Below are positions 10,259 to 20,736 of a DNA stretch of 64,000 bases, one piece after another. Each line of letters begins with the position of its first letter. Position 1 is the first letter of the stretch. The notes below the pieces were generated by a model. The model was not told where the DNA came from, did no database searches, and saw only the letters and a program-made list of their open reading frames with translations. The position numbers and the translations under genes are program-made. The DNA comes from Mesostigma viride (lineage: Eukaryota > Streptophyta > Mesostigmatophyceae > Mesostigmatales > Mesostigmataceae), in the NCBI GenBank assembly GCA_009746045.1, contig RPFO01000728.1, forward strand, positions 62,001 to 126,000, written 5' to 3'.

Positions 10259-11110
10259 GGTGAAGCCGTGAAGACGTGAAGCCGTGAAGCCGTGAAGACG
10301 TGGTGAAGACAGGTGAAGACGCGGTGATCGAAGACGTGAAGACGTGAAGACGTGAAGACGTGAAGACACGATACGGCAAGTTCAGGTGAAGTTCAGGTGT
10401 TCAGGTGTTCAGGTGAAGCCGTGAAGACGTGAAGCCGTGAAGCCGTGAAGACGTGGTGAAGACAGGTGAAGACGCGGTGAAGACGTGAAGACGTGAAGAC
10501 GTGAAGACGTGAAGACGTGAAGACGTGAAGACACGATACGGCAAGTTCAGGTGAAGTTCAGGTGTTCAGGTGAAGCCGTGAAGACGTGAAGCCGTGAAGC
10601 CGTGAAGACGTGGTGAAGACAGGTGAAGACGCGGTGAAGACGAGAAGACGTGAAGACGGGAAGACGTGAAGACGTGAAGACACGATACGGCAAGTTCAGG
10701 TGAAGTTCAGGTGTTCAGGTGAAGCCGTGAAGACGTGAAGCCGTGAAGCCGTGAAGCCGTGGTGAACTGAGACAGGTGAAGACGCGGTGAAGACGTGAAG
10801 ACGTGAAGACGGGAAGACGTGAAGACGTGAAGACACGATACGGCAAGTTCAGGTGAAGTTCAGGTGTTCAGGTGAAGACGTGAAGACGTGAAGACGTGAA
10901 GACGTGAAGACGTGAAGACGTGGTGAAGACAGGTGAAGACGCGGTGAAGACGTGAAGACGTGAAGACGTGCATGCAAGGTATCAAAGATACGATCGATAC
11001 GCCGCAAGTTCAGGTGAAGTCGTGAAGACGTGAAGACGTGAAGACGTGAAGACGTGAAGACGTGAAGACGTGAAGACCAGGACTGTCACATGAAGACTGG
11101 GACGTGAAGA
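10259..11110. repeat. GTGAAGACG minisatellite with higher-order units
   Basis: Tandem 9-10 bp units (GTGAAGACG, GTGAAGCCG) organised into longer ~150-165 bp blocks. Each block is marked by ACACGATACGGCAAGTTCAGG, at about 10366, 10531, 10680 and 10833. It lies between the two divergent start codons at 10076 and 11576. No coding role is visible. Confidence 0.93.
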
Positions 11111-11179
11111 CAAGTTGCAGCACTCAGCCGCAGCAGTCGCACGCAGGTAGAAACGAGTATTGCTGCTTGAATTTGTCAA

Positions 11180-11575
11180 GACCCCATCGAATGTAAAACA
11201 GGTTTTTCGTAAAGAAATCCGATGTGTGGGCGGGCTTTACATAGTGCTTCTGTCCAAGCACTACCGGGTGTAAAACAGTATACTTCTTGAAGAAATCAGT
11301 TGGGGCTTTGTTGGGCGTCACATTTGACCGGTGGGCGGAGTTTCCTGCTTCTGTGAAGGCGCCATCGAATGTAGATCAGTAGATTTTCTAAAGAAATCTG
11401 AGGTGTGGGCGGGGCCTTTATTGCTTGTGGATCCATCCACCACCGGATGTAGAACAGTAGACTTATTGAAGAAATCAGTTTGGGGCTTTGTTGGGCGCCA
11501 CATTTGAGCGGTGGGCGGGGTTTCTTGCTTCTGTCCAAGCACCACCGGGTGTAATACAGTAGATTTCCTATTAAC
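11180..11575 (+). promoter_or_regulatory. Degenerate ~90/179-bp repeats upstream of 11576 gene
   Basis: Four diverged copies of a ~90-bp unit (AAGAAATC ... GTGGGCGGGG ... CTTCTGTCCAAGC). GAAGAAATCAGTT-type starts at 11289 and 11468 are 179 bp apart. The last unit ends just before the ATG at 11576, so the array makes up the immediate promoter and 5' UTR. GC-box-like GGGCGGGG recurs in each copy. A regulatory role is inference. Confidence 0.5.
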
Positions 11576-13817
11576 ATGGATGAAGAATGGGATGTGCCAG
11601 ACCTGGTGGATTCGGATGCGAGTTCTGAAGCTAGTTGGGGCGTGGATTCTGACGGCTCTGACGACGACCTGCTTCACACGGAAATGGGGCCCGGCACGTC
11701 TTCCTCTCGAGCGAAGCGCAGTGGGAAGAAAGATGGCGCCCGGCTTCTCGCCTCCAAATTGAAGTCCGTTGACAAGGACATCGCCAAGGCCAGGAAGTGC
11801 GGTCCGACTTGTGGGGAGCATTGCCTCGAGAAGGTGGGCACCTTACTTACCGATACCAGGTCGTGGACTGCCTTTCGAGAGTTCCTGTACAACCAAACGG
11901 ACCAGCAGCGCATGGCCTCCCTTTGCGACGTGATCCGGTCGGCCGGCGTGGGCAACATCGAGGTAGAATCCCCTGTCGACGGTGGCCGTTACAAGAAGTA
12001 CATCATTACCGGCCCTTTACACGTGGACGTGGTGATTGCGGGGTGCATGTACACCGTCACCGTTTGTGCATCTGCCATCCGGAAGATGGCCGGCATTACC
12101 CGGGCGACTTGGAACAATCTGGTGGCGTCGGTCGTGGCGGCGAAGGAGTATTTCCTGACCGTGCATCCCAACGACCTAGCGACTTTCGGTGTTGGTCTGG
12201 AGCACGCACCACCTGAGCGTGATGCTCGGGGGCGTTCGGAGGTTGGCGAACACGCAGCAATGTGGCAGCCCGCGGGGACTCGACAGGAAGGCGCGCCACG
12301 GTGCGGGAAGGCGATGACACAGCCTTACAAGTTTGATGCGGAGGGGCGGCCGCTGTTTGGCGTCCGACTTGTGGATCCAGACCGCATTCCGATGTTGCAG
12401 GACACCCCAGCCTTCGCACCATTGAACATGGAGTTTCTGGGGAAGGAGCTGGAGTCGATCAAAACAAGGGTCGAGAAGTTGCCCCATGGCATCTGGCAGT
12501 GGTACTTTCCGCCCGACACCATCAAGCCAAACGAGGCCTTTTTCGCAAAAGTCCCACATGCCCCTGAGGAGGTGCCTGAGGAGTGGCGCCCTTTGCCGTG
12601 GCCATCTCGCGCGGACATCTCCGCCCTGCGTGAGCACGATGCAGCGCCTGAACCACCACCGACGCAAGAAGAGCACTTCATGGCGTTGGTCGACGCAGAG
12701 GCGGTGCGCGTCACCCCGCTGGTAGACCGAGTTCGTCATGATGGCCACACACAGCAGGAATGGGCGGCAGAAGACAGGGCCATGGCAGCCAAGGTCGCTT
12801 ACTTGAAGCGCATGCAAGGCGTTGAGAAAGGCTCCGCTGTTCTATACTGGCACCCTTCAGCTGGTATTCTCTGCAACTCGAAGCTCACGTGGACTCCAGT
12901 CCTCTTTGGCATCATCAAGGAGGTGGTCGCGAAGGAGGATGGCGGCCAACCTTCTATTGAGATCTTTGTATACCGCGCTAAGCATTTGCGTGACACGTGG
13001 CACCCGTGGAACCCAGACATTGCGCAATGGCCCCATCCGCCAACCACTGCGGCGCACACGGTGATCATCACCGCGTCAGACCTCGTCTTGACACAAGTGG
13101 TGGGCAAGCGAGGTCAGCCGCCCCATGCAGTCTCCTTGGGTGCGAACAAAAAGCTCACCAAGGAGTGCCTAAAGGCGCTGAAGGAGGTGCCCTATGACGC
13201 GGAACACCCGGTCGTGAAGTGGCAAGATGCTGAATGCTCGAAGGGCATCGTCGGCATGGCGAAGGCATGCTGGGAAGGCATAACGCTGCAGGTCAAGAGT
13301 GGCAGCCGCAACCTCGTAGGGCAAGTCGTGTGTCATAATTTATTTGGGCATAATTATTTGGGCGTCGGAGCGTGTGACATCCGCGGACGGTCGCACCGAA
13401 CGCCGGGACGGCAGGTACCATGGTCGTGTCGCTGTTGTCGACACGCAAAACGACATGGTAGCCATGTACTGGGGTGCCCGTTGGGAGGAGGACGCGGTTT
13501 CTTGCGTGCCTCTCCACGAGCTGGAGGCACAGATCTGCGGGTGCCCCGGTGTGGTCGTCCCTGCGTTGCAAGCGCCGGATATCACCCTGGCCGAGGCTCG
13601 ATTGCGCGAGATGGTTCCACCCAGCGACGATGTGGCGGAGAACAACAACGCAGGCGCCTCCCGGCGTCGGAAGCGAGCGCTCATCCTTGCCGATGACGAT
13701 GACGACGACGACGACGAAGTTGTACAAGCTAACGCTTATACTTTTTATGCGGAAACCTTTTTGCTAAGGTTAACGCATATTCTTACATCCTGCGCAGGAT
13801 GTAAGAATATGCGTTAA
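11576..13817 (+). CDS. Transposase-like N-terminal protein, interrupted at its last codons
   Basis: ATG at 11576. The N-terminus is acidic, then a Cys-rich block (KCGPTCGEHCLEKVG) and a segment (YTVTVCASAIRKMAGITRATW) resembling the VC..F....GIS..T region that precedes DDE domains in some protist transposase genes. The middle is unrecognised. After codon 583 the frame closes. Removing a 46-nt GT...AG interval (13325-13370) restores it and gives GQRVTSADGRTERRDGRYHG and a small beta-rich domain (ALQAPDITLAEARLREM follows). The protein ends in an Asp run, where the foldback element inserted (target duplication GACGA at 13713-13717 and 30567-30571). Without the insertion the stop would come two codons after the junction, giving about 700 residues. 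The present allele reads 33 codons into the foldback arm and stops at 13817. Function unknown; the transposase link is inference. Confidence 0.5.
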
Positions 13818-13870
13818 CCTTAGCAAAAAGGTTTCCGCATAAAAAAGTATAAGCGTTAGCTTGTACAACT
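13718..13870. repeat. Terminal palindrome P1 of foldback element
   Basis: A ~153-bp near-perfect palindrome centred on CATCCTGCGCAGGATG. The arms match base for base apart from one extra A (A6 against T5). It is followed by a 42-bp segment (13871-13912) that reappears inverted at 30373-30414. Single-stranded, it would form a ~75-bp hairpin. Confidence 0.95.
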
Positions 13871-14055
13871 TAAAACCTTTGCGCGTTGGGGCGGAATATT
13901 AAGCGGCTCCCTAACTAGGGTTTACTTCCGCATCGAATTACTAATTCGATATCGAATTACTGATTCGATATTAATCCCGGGAAGGTCCGATATCTACCTC
14001 TTACAACTTAGAACCTTAGCTTACAACTTAGAACCGGCGCGGCGCGGAAGTCACG

Positions 14056-14066
14056 GGTTCGAAACC
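14056..14066 (+). promoter_or_regulatory. Pol III B-box-like site in foldback loop
   Basis: GGTTCGAAACC matches the tRNA/SINE B-box consensus GGTTCGANNCC. It lies in the non-palindromic loop of the foldback element. A weak A-box-like TAGCTTACAAC lies upstream near 14017. This suggests a tRNA-derived or Pol III-transcribed core, but no complete tRNA fold is apparent. Confidence 0.35.
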
Positions 14067-14234
14067 TCGTGGGGACAGTGCCGAGTAGGGATTCTTTGGG
14101 AGGATCCGCCGGGGCACCGGTCGGACCTAATTAATCGCCTAGCGAGGTAGATATCGGACCTACCCGGGATTAATATCGAATCAGTAATTCGATATCGAAT
14201 TAGTAATTCGATGCGGAAGTAAACCCTAGTTAGG

Positions 14235-14808
14235 TGTTACGTCGCGTAACAATTCGTTGTAGTTACGGACGTAAATTAGGTCCTTTGCCTCGGTTGTCCC
14301 TAGGTTTACGTTTAGGCTCCTACCGGGACATTATTGTCCTCGTAACAGTACTGTGGTACATTGGGTGCCGTTGGGCGCCGCGCCGCGTACTTTACTAGTG
14401 GTCCTGATCCTGGGGTAGAATGTAGTGGACCAGCGTGCATCAGTAGATTTAGTGGACCAGCGTGCACCTGTAGGCGAGGGCCATGTCGGCCCGAGCGTGT
14501 TGGACCGTTGGTGATCATTTATGCGCGTTCTACCCCTTTGTGTGTGCACTCGGCGTGTGTTAAGTGAATTGACACATTTAGGCTTGGGTCACGGCAGTGT
14601 AGTTGTGTTTCCTTCCTCTATTCCTGGAGTAAACGGGTTTTGGTAAATGGTTGTATGGCGTATTATAGCAACACTTACGTTAATGCATTGAGATCAGCTC
14701 CGTCACGTTCGTCTTTCGCCAGAGGGTTAAGTAGAGGAGGCCTGACCAGTTTAGGTAGTATCAGGCCCATTAGAGGTAGAGGTGGAGGTAGATATCCGCG
14801 GCGTAACA
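14235..14808 (+). repeat. 5' LTR of element 2
   Basis: 574 bp, apparently identical to 29797-30370. The short inverted termini TGTTACG/CGTAACA are typical. Within it a 25-bp motif containing TAGTGGACCAGCGTGCA is repeated twice (around 14425-14468). The 530-bp leader after it (14826-15341) shows no supported gene. Confidence 0.95.
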
Positions 14809-14809
14809 A

Positions 14810-14825
14810 TGGTTCCGGAGGAACT
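14810..14825 (+). other. Primer-binding site of element 2
   Basis: TGGTTCCGGAGGAAC begins one base after the LTR end and starts with the TGG expected for tRNA 3' CCA pairing. It closely resembles element 1's site (TGGACTCGGAGGAAAC), suggesting related or identical tRNA primers. Confidence 0.7.
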
Positions 14826-15341
14826 TCAGTAGGTAGTGAACGAGACGACTATCCCTTGCCACATACACCTTTTCAAGACCCCTTCCGCGTCCAGGAACAA
14901 GAAGTCGACACTTCCTTGATAGGTAATGGGCGGGTCGCCTTCAAGCTAGGAGCGTCGTGCTGCCCGTTTCGGGACACGCTTTACCTAGAAGCTAGACCTG
15001 CTCACAGCGGATAAATCCTTTCGTAGTTAGCCTGTCCTTCGCCTTGTTTTCCTGCTTACGGTTGTTTCCTGCCTTAGATCGGGGAGTATTACTGTTCGGA
15101 GACGATTAGCGTCGCCGTACCTACACCTTTTTCCTTGTGCTGCTGCTTTATTAGACGGCCGCACCCGCAGAGTTACGGGGCGCTGTGTTAGGACGAGCGC
15201 TGGGATATCCGGCCGCTGACTTAGGACGAGAGCTGGAACCTCCCGCCCTCCTTCTTCTTTCGGTGATCCAGATCGTCAAGCTAAGTCGCCTACCCCTACC
15301 TCGTCTAGCTTGACATCACAAGACACGCCAGGTGAGTTATC

Positions 15342-15734
15342 ATGAGTCAACGTCGTGTTTTTACTGCGCCTTCCCATTCATCTAGTGATAATAGTTTAGC
15401 TAAGTATTACGTAGTTATTACCCCTCAATGGTCAGCCATTTTCCTCTCTTGGTCAGATGCTAGGAAGATAGTGCAAAACCGTACATATAATGTAATTAGG
15501 TATAAGAAATTTGTTACCTTCGAGGAAGCTCAACAATTCCTTATAGACCATAGCGTATCAGATCTAGGCCTACACGTACGTGCTACCCCTCATGGTCGCC
15601 CTCCTGTAGAAGCTCTAGATTTTGCTACCCCTCCTTCGTCTCCCCCTAAGAGGGCTGCATCCTCATCTAGCTTAGATACTCCTCTCACCTTGGAATTCGG
15701 TTCCCTATCCATTACTGTTGTTAAAAAGGACTGA
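15342..15734 (+). CDS. RNase H1 N-terminal / Cauli_VI-like small protein
   Basis: 130-residue ORF with its own ATG, upstream of gag in element 2. Residues ~21-67 (KYYVVITPQWSAIFLSWSDA, then VIRYKKFVTFEEAQQFL) show the spacing of the RNase H1 N-terminal hybrid-binding domain, also called Cauli_VI: aromatic YYVV, W after the second strand, KKF, then EEAQ helix. That fold binds RNA:DNA hybrids and is shared by eukaryotic RNase H1 and the caulimovirus translational transactivator. The rest is Ser/Pro-rich. Here it could bind the reverse-transcription intermediate or affect translation of a multi-ORF mRNA; both are inference. Element 1 has no equivalent. Codon use is more A/T-rich than in the ORF3 region. 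Confidence 0.65.
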   Translation: MSQRRVFTAPSHSSSDNSLAKYYVVITPQWSAIFLSWSDARKIVQNRTYNVIRYKKFVTFEEAQQFLIDHSVSDLGLHVRATPHGRPPVEALDFATPPSSPPKRAASSSSLDTPLTLEFGSLSITVVKKD

Positions 15735-15858
15735 TTTAAATTGTTCCTTTCTTTTAAGCCAGTAAAATCTTTTCCTTTTCTTTCCTTGCCTTATATTAGG
15801 CCTTGTCCCTTATCCTTGTTGCTTTCAGTTAGATTTTTGATCATTTACTTAAACAAAA

Positions 15859-15910
15859 ATGGATCCAATGGGTGGTAACCTGTCGCCTATACCTACCAAT
15901 ACTCCTACTA

Positions 15911-15944
<34 letters not shown>

Positions 15945-17525
15945 CCATAACAACAATCGGGGTAACCGACGGGACTCACTTGAAACGGTACACCATCTCA
16001 CTCCTCAAGGTAATCTTCGTGCCTCACCTCCTTCTCCGCTTGCTGATGGTCGCCGTCGTCCCTCACTTACCCCTCCTACCTATGAACAACGTCAACGTAT
16101 GCAAGTTAGATTTAGTGATGACCCTTCCCTTACCCTGAACCAGGCCCCTGCCCCTCCTGCAACCTTGGCTCAACCCTCCAGCAGGTCCTCACTAACTAAC
16201 AATGTTTTTAGGCCTCCCTCCCACCCTGTTCCTTCCATGCCTGCTCTTAACACGGGTCGTGCCTCTGCCCCTGTCGGTCCTTCTGGGCGCCCTAGTGCAG
16301 TTCCCTTTTACCCACCTGCTTCCTGGTCCTACCCTGAGACGGCCTATGAGGCAGCCCAGGTCCCTACCCGTGTGGCTGATTTAGAAGTTAATAGTGATTT
16401 CAGCACCAATGATGCCCTTAGATGACAGAAATTATGATCATTTTGCCTATTCCTCTCTTCGTGAGCAATATACTGTCCCCTTCTCTTATGGGCACCAGCC
16501 TGAAACGGTGGCCCCGTCTAGACCCCTACCCAAGACTTTTCCTCTTCCTTCCTTCTATCCCGCTTATGTAGCAGTGGAAGCTAGTGGCCCTATGGGAAAA
16601 ACTGACTCTTCTAATCCCCCTAAGCCCCCTGCTCTTCCCCTCTTTGCTAACCTTCCCAAGCTGGATGTCAAGTCTACCCCTCAACAGTTTTTCACCTTTA
16701 TTATGTTGCTTACACAGAACACGGAGTCGTGGCAGAATCATAATAGATGGCGTCTTTCTGATGCTGTATTAGTTCCTCACTATCTCACAACCTGTATTAC
16801 TCCTGAGCTTGCTAACCTCATTCAGTGTGAGTCTTTGGCCTCTCATGCCTACCCTAACTCTGTAGCAGAATTGTTTAAGCGTTTAGAGAACCATTTAGTC
16901 CCTCCTGATTCAGATTGGCAGGATAGATTAGCCTTTGGTACCTTGCAGCAGGGTACCAAATCATTTAAGGAGTATATGAAAGAGTTTGATGCTCAGATGG
17001 TACGAATTAGGGATTTGTCGGGTGCAGAAGTACGTGCTCGCTTCCTCCAAGGCCTCAGTAGACCCTTATTACGTGAAGTCAAGCGCCAGTTCTCTTCCTA
17101 CCCGTTCCCGTATTAATAATATTATCCTTACCCCTGAGGAGGAGAACTCCTATGTAGAAGAATTAGATATCTGTGTTACTGACCTTTCAGCCCTTGATGT
17201 CTCTCATATCACATGCTATCATTGTAAGGAAGTAGGTCATCTTAAACGTGAGTGCCCCAAGTTCCTTTCGGGTGCTCCCCCTCATCCCGACGCTCGCCCT
17301 CCTCGTACCCCTCAGCGTGCTCCTATTCGTCCTACTTCAGGACGCATCCCTTCAGCTACCCCTAGTAGGCTGAATGCTGTGCAGACAGGATCCCCAGGGT
17401 TCCCCTATGATAATCAGGCTCCCGCACCCTCTTCAATCCCTCGTGACCCTCCAGCAGTGGCTTTTCCGCCAGGGTCTTCTTCGGGGTTCGTTCCTATGGA
17501 TTTGGGGGGGGAGGGGGAACAGTAG
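15859..17525 (+). pseudogene. gag of element 2, frame-broken
   Basis: Starts at an ATG with a poly-Asn run (16 codons) and a Pro/Ser-rich N-terminus. The frame shifts +1 near 16394-16425 into the capsid segment (FGTLQQGTKSFKEYMKEFDA, RFLQGLSRPLLREVKRQFSS). It breaks again near 17095-17116 and resumes with the knuckle CYHCKEVGHLKREC. Compared with element 1, about 30 residues between the capsid end and the knuckle are missing at the second break, so that one is a real deletion. The 3' end overlaps pol at a G8AG5 tract (17504-17517), one base behind. No intact Gag can be made from this copy, so recent mobility must have used Gag from another copy, or the sequence has errors. Confidence 0.75.
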
Positions 17526-17638
17526 GCCTGTCAGCCGGGGGTAACCTGGACAGGTCCTTAGATAGTACCCCAGATAATAATTTTTGCCTGCCTGTTTTTA
17601 TAACCTCTGTAGGAGCTGAATCTTCCCTACCACTACGT

Positions 17639-20020
17639 GTGCGTCCTCTTATGTTCTTGAATGGTGGTTTAACCGTCCCTCACACTGTTGTAGACCCCTT
17701 CTTGCATGCTGATGAACTCCTGAATGTCTCTGTGTTGGTAGATAGCGGTGCGGCTAGCTCCTTTGTGAGCGAGGCCCTAGTTAGACGTTTAGGACTAGTC
17801 CCTACCCCTCACACCAAACCCGTTACTGTTCATTATGCTGATGGTCGCACCAGTCATTCCCCGGGTACGGTGTCCCTTCCCATGGTTATACAAGGACGTA
17901 CTGTCAACCTGACGGCCACTATAGGCCCTATCACTACCGCTGATGTATTACTAGGATTAGATTGGCACCAGGATAATAAGATTACTATTAATTATGATAC
18001 CATGGTCATTTGGTTTCCAGATAGCTCTTACTGGGTACCTGAACGTCATTATAGATTGGAAAACTTATCCTTGGTAGATATTACTCCTCCTACACCTGTT
18101 GATCCTCCTGTAAGACCTATGCCTGAAGTATTAATGTCAAATGACGAATTACGTTCTGAATTAAAGCAAAATGGATACCTATTATGTATGTTCCTTCAGT
18201 TAGAAGTACAAGAGATACCTATCACTAATAATAGTGTGGATATAGATGTAAATACAGTGGATACAATAGGAGTAGGATTTACTGAAAATGAAATAGTAAG
18301 ATACATGGCTGTGATAGATTCCTCAAAAGTATTTGAAGAAAAGACTCCTTCTTATCCTCCTCCTCGTTCTGTTTTACACCGTGTAGTTATCAAGGACGGT
18401 GCAGTTCCTACGCACTCTCCGATGTATAGAATGGGCCCTACCGAGTTAAAGGAACTAAAACAGATTTTAGTGTCATTATTAGAAGCAGGATTGATAGAGC
18501 CTAGTAACTCCCCCTACTCAGCTGGTGTCCTGTTAGTTCCTAAGCCAAATGGCAAGTTTCGCCTAGTTACTGATTATAGGAAGTTGAATGATATTACTGT
18601 GAAATCTAAATACCCTCTACCTCGTATTGATGATATATTTAATAAGGTTAAAGGTTCTACTTGTTTCACAGTACTGGATTGTGCGGATGGTTTTTGGCAG
18701 TTGCGGATAGCTCCTGAGGATTGCCATAAAACCGCCTTTGCTACCCCTTTTGGTCATTACCAGTTTAGAGTAGCGGCTATGGGACTCTGTAACTCGCCTG
18801 CCTCTTTTCAAATGTTAATGAATGAAGTGCTTAGACCTGTTATGGGAAATTCTCATCTTCCTCAGGTGTCCTCTGATCTAAAAGATCCTTCCTTCTCCTC
18901 TGTTTCTTTATCTGAGCATGACCGTTCTTGTGCTCAAGCTTACTTAGATGATATTCTCATTTACTCTCCTGATTTTGAAACGCACCTACGTGATTTAAAG
19001 AAAGTATTAGAAATAATGGCTGAAAATTCTTTGTGGGCGCGCCGTGCTAAAGTTCGTTCGGGTAGGAGTGTCCCATTTTTAGGGCACGTTCTTTCAGATG
19101 CCGGGGTCGCTACCGACCCGGATAAAACTAAGTCAATTCAGGAATGGCCTACTCCTACCGACGTTAAAGGTGTACGTAGTTTCCTAGGAATTGCTTCTTA
19201 CTATAGGCGTTTTATCCCGCGTTTCGCAACTATAGCAGCCCCTATCAATCATTTATTAAAGAAGGATATCCCCTTTGTTTGGAGTAGTGAGTGTCAGTCT
19301 GCTTTTCAGTGCCTAAAATCCCTACTCCTTTCCCCTCCTGTACTCATCCTACCGGATACTACTAAACCCTTTGTTGTGGCTACAGATGCTAGTAAGGTAG
19401 CTATAGGTGGTGTCCTTCTCCAGGATCAGGGTCAGGGCTTACAGCCAATTGAGTATATCTCTAGGACAATGCTCCCTGCGGAGCGTAACTATCCCGTCCA
19501 CCAGCAGGAACTCTTAGCTGTGGTGTATTGTTGCCACGCGTGGCAGCACTTCCTTAAAGGTGCTCAATTTGATGTCTGCCTGAATGAACCCTGTGAGCTA
19601 GATCCTTATAGGTTAGTTATCCAAACGGATCATCGTCCCCTTACCCATCTTCTCTCCCAACCCAACCTTACCCCTCGGCAAGCGCGCTGGATGGAATTTT
19701 TAGCACAGTTTTCCCCTTTTAAACTTCAGTATGTCAAGGGTGTAGATAACATAGTACCAGATGCACTCTCTCGCCGTGCAGACTATTCCTTCTTCGAGGA
19801 CCTTGATGTTCTCAATACTACTCTAGTTCCTACTACTATGGGTGTAACCCCTTATGGTGAACTACCTGATGATGATTCCTATGCCTACCTCTTTCATACA
19901 GCTGTTCGCATGCCTGATCTCCTTTCTCACGTAGGACTCTCTCTCCCGTGTGAGGCCCTCCCCGTGGCCTCGGTGGGGGGGAGGGGAAAAATAAAATTTC
20001 TATACCGCTTAGCCATATAG
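17639..20020 (+). CDS. Protease-RT-RNase H polyprotein, element 2
   Basis: Pol core homologous along its whole length to that of element 1. Protease DSGA is at residues 35-38, RT LDCADG at ~346 and YLDD at 435-438. RNase H shows ATDASK, HQQELLAVV, TDHRPL and DALSRR. The listed first codon is GTG; the same frame is open back to the G8AG5 tract near 17504, consistent with a Gag-Pol -1 shift. It ends beyond a second G-tract (about 19974-19985), where the integrase frame is entered, again by -1. Active-site residues are intact. Confidence 0.92.
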   Translation: MRPLMFLNGGLTVPHTVVDPFLHADELLNVSVLVDSGAASSFVSEALVRRLGLVPTPHTKPVTVHYADGRTSHSPGTVSLPMVIQGRTVNLTATIGPITTADVLLGLDWHQDNKITINYDTMVIWFPDSSYWVPERHYRLENLSLVDITPPTPVDPPVRPMPEVLMSNDELRSELKQNGYLLCMFLQLEVQEIPITNNSVDIDVNTVDTIGVGFTENEIVRYMAVIDSSKVFEEKTPSYPPPRSVLHRVVIKDGAVPTHSPMYRMGPTELKELKQILVSLLEAGLIEPSNSPYSAGVLLVPKPNGKFRLVTDYRKLNDITVKSKYPLPRIDDIFNKVKGSTCFTVLDCADGFWQLRIAPEDCHKTAFATPFGHYQFRVAAMGLCNSPASFQMLMNEVLRPVMGNSHLPQVSSDLKDPSFSSVSLSEHDRSCAQAYLDDILIYSPDFETHLRDLKKVLEIMAENSLWARRAKVRSGRSVPFLGHVLSDAGVATDPDKTKSIQEWPTPTDVKGVRSFLGIASYYRRFIPRFATIAAPINHLLKKDIPFVWSSECQSAFQCLKSLLLSPPVLILPDTTKPFVVATDASKVAIGGVLLQDQGQGLQPIEYISRTMLPAERNYPVHQQELLAVVYCCHAWQHFLKGAQFDVCLNEPCELDPYRLVIQTDHRPLTHLLSQPNLTPRQARWMEFLAQFSPFKLQYVKGVDNIVPDALSRRADYSFFEDLDVLNTTLVPTTMGVTPYGELPDDDSYAYLFHTAVRMPDLLSHVGLSLPCEALPVASVGGRGKIKFLYRLAI

Positions 20021-20025
20021 CGACT

Positions 20026-20736
20026 AGGTCAGGAAAGTCTTATGAAAACGTAGTTCCTCTAGGACCTCCCCTTCTCTTTGGCAAGGCGGTAGGAGATCTC
20101 TTTAAACCTGTTCTGGATACTTCTGTAGCGATGCCTACCTCTGATCTTGAACGCCTTATTAGTAGATTTACGGCCACTGAGCCGGAAGCATTAGCTGCCA
20201 TTGCTGCACATCCCCAACAATTAGGCAAGCACCCTTGTAAATTTGTAGGTGGGTTTTTATATGTGCAGATAGCAGATTCTCCCCCTCAATGGCGCCTGTA
20301 TGTCCCTCCTATCTGTCGCTCCTCCTTGCTCTTTGAGTTGCATGACTTAGCTGCTCATCAGGGTGGTAAACGGGTACGGGACCTAGTAGCCCGCTCTTAT
20401 TACTGGCCTTCCCTTTATAAGGATGTGGATGAGTATGTTAGAACTTGTCAATCTTGCCAGGAAATGAAACCCAATAATGTAGGACAGATAGCAGAACCTA
20501 GGACCTTGCCTGACCCTATCATGCCTTGGGATTCTATCATGATGGATTTTGTAGGACCTTTTAGAAAGAATGATAGGGGCAATGCCCAAATCCTGGTGTT
20601 CATAGATCGTTTTACTCGTATGTGCCATCTTGTGCCGTGTCCTTTAGAACTCACCGCACGTGACTGCGCTCGCCTTTACCTCAATAATGTATATAGATAT
20701 CATGGATTGAGTAGGCAGTTTATTAGTGATAAGGAT
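20026..20736 (+). pseudogene. Integrase N-terminal part, element 2 (split)
   Basis: The frame is open from the G7 tract at ~19975. The segment homologous to element 1 starts near SDLERLISRFTATEPE (20134). It has the HHCC zinc domain (HDLAAHQGGK ... CQSCQEMK), the first catalytic Asp (MMDFVGPF) and the second (FISDKD). After GAT at 20734-20736 the tyrosine-recombinase retroelement begins, and the frame soon ends. Removing that element joins FISDKD directly to KLFTSDFW at 26126, matching element 1. Confidence 0.9.

Noticed and set aside
14030-14100. Complete tRNA gene in the foldback loop
   Set aside because: Only a B-box and partial T-arm are seen; no acceptor, D or anticodon arms can be drawn.
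14640-15014. 124-residue ORF spanning the 5' LTR end
   Set aside because: It crosses the LTR, primer-binding site and leader; the frame is incidental to the repeat.
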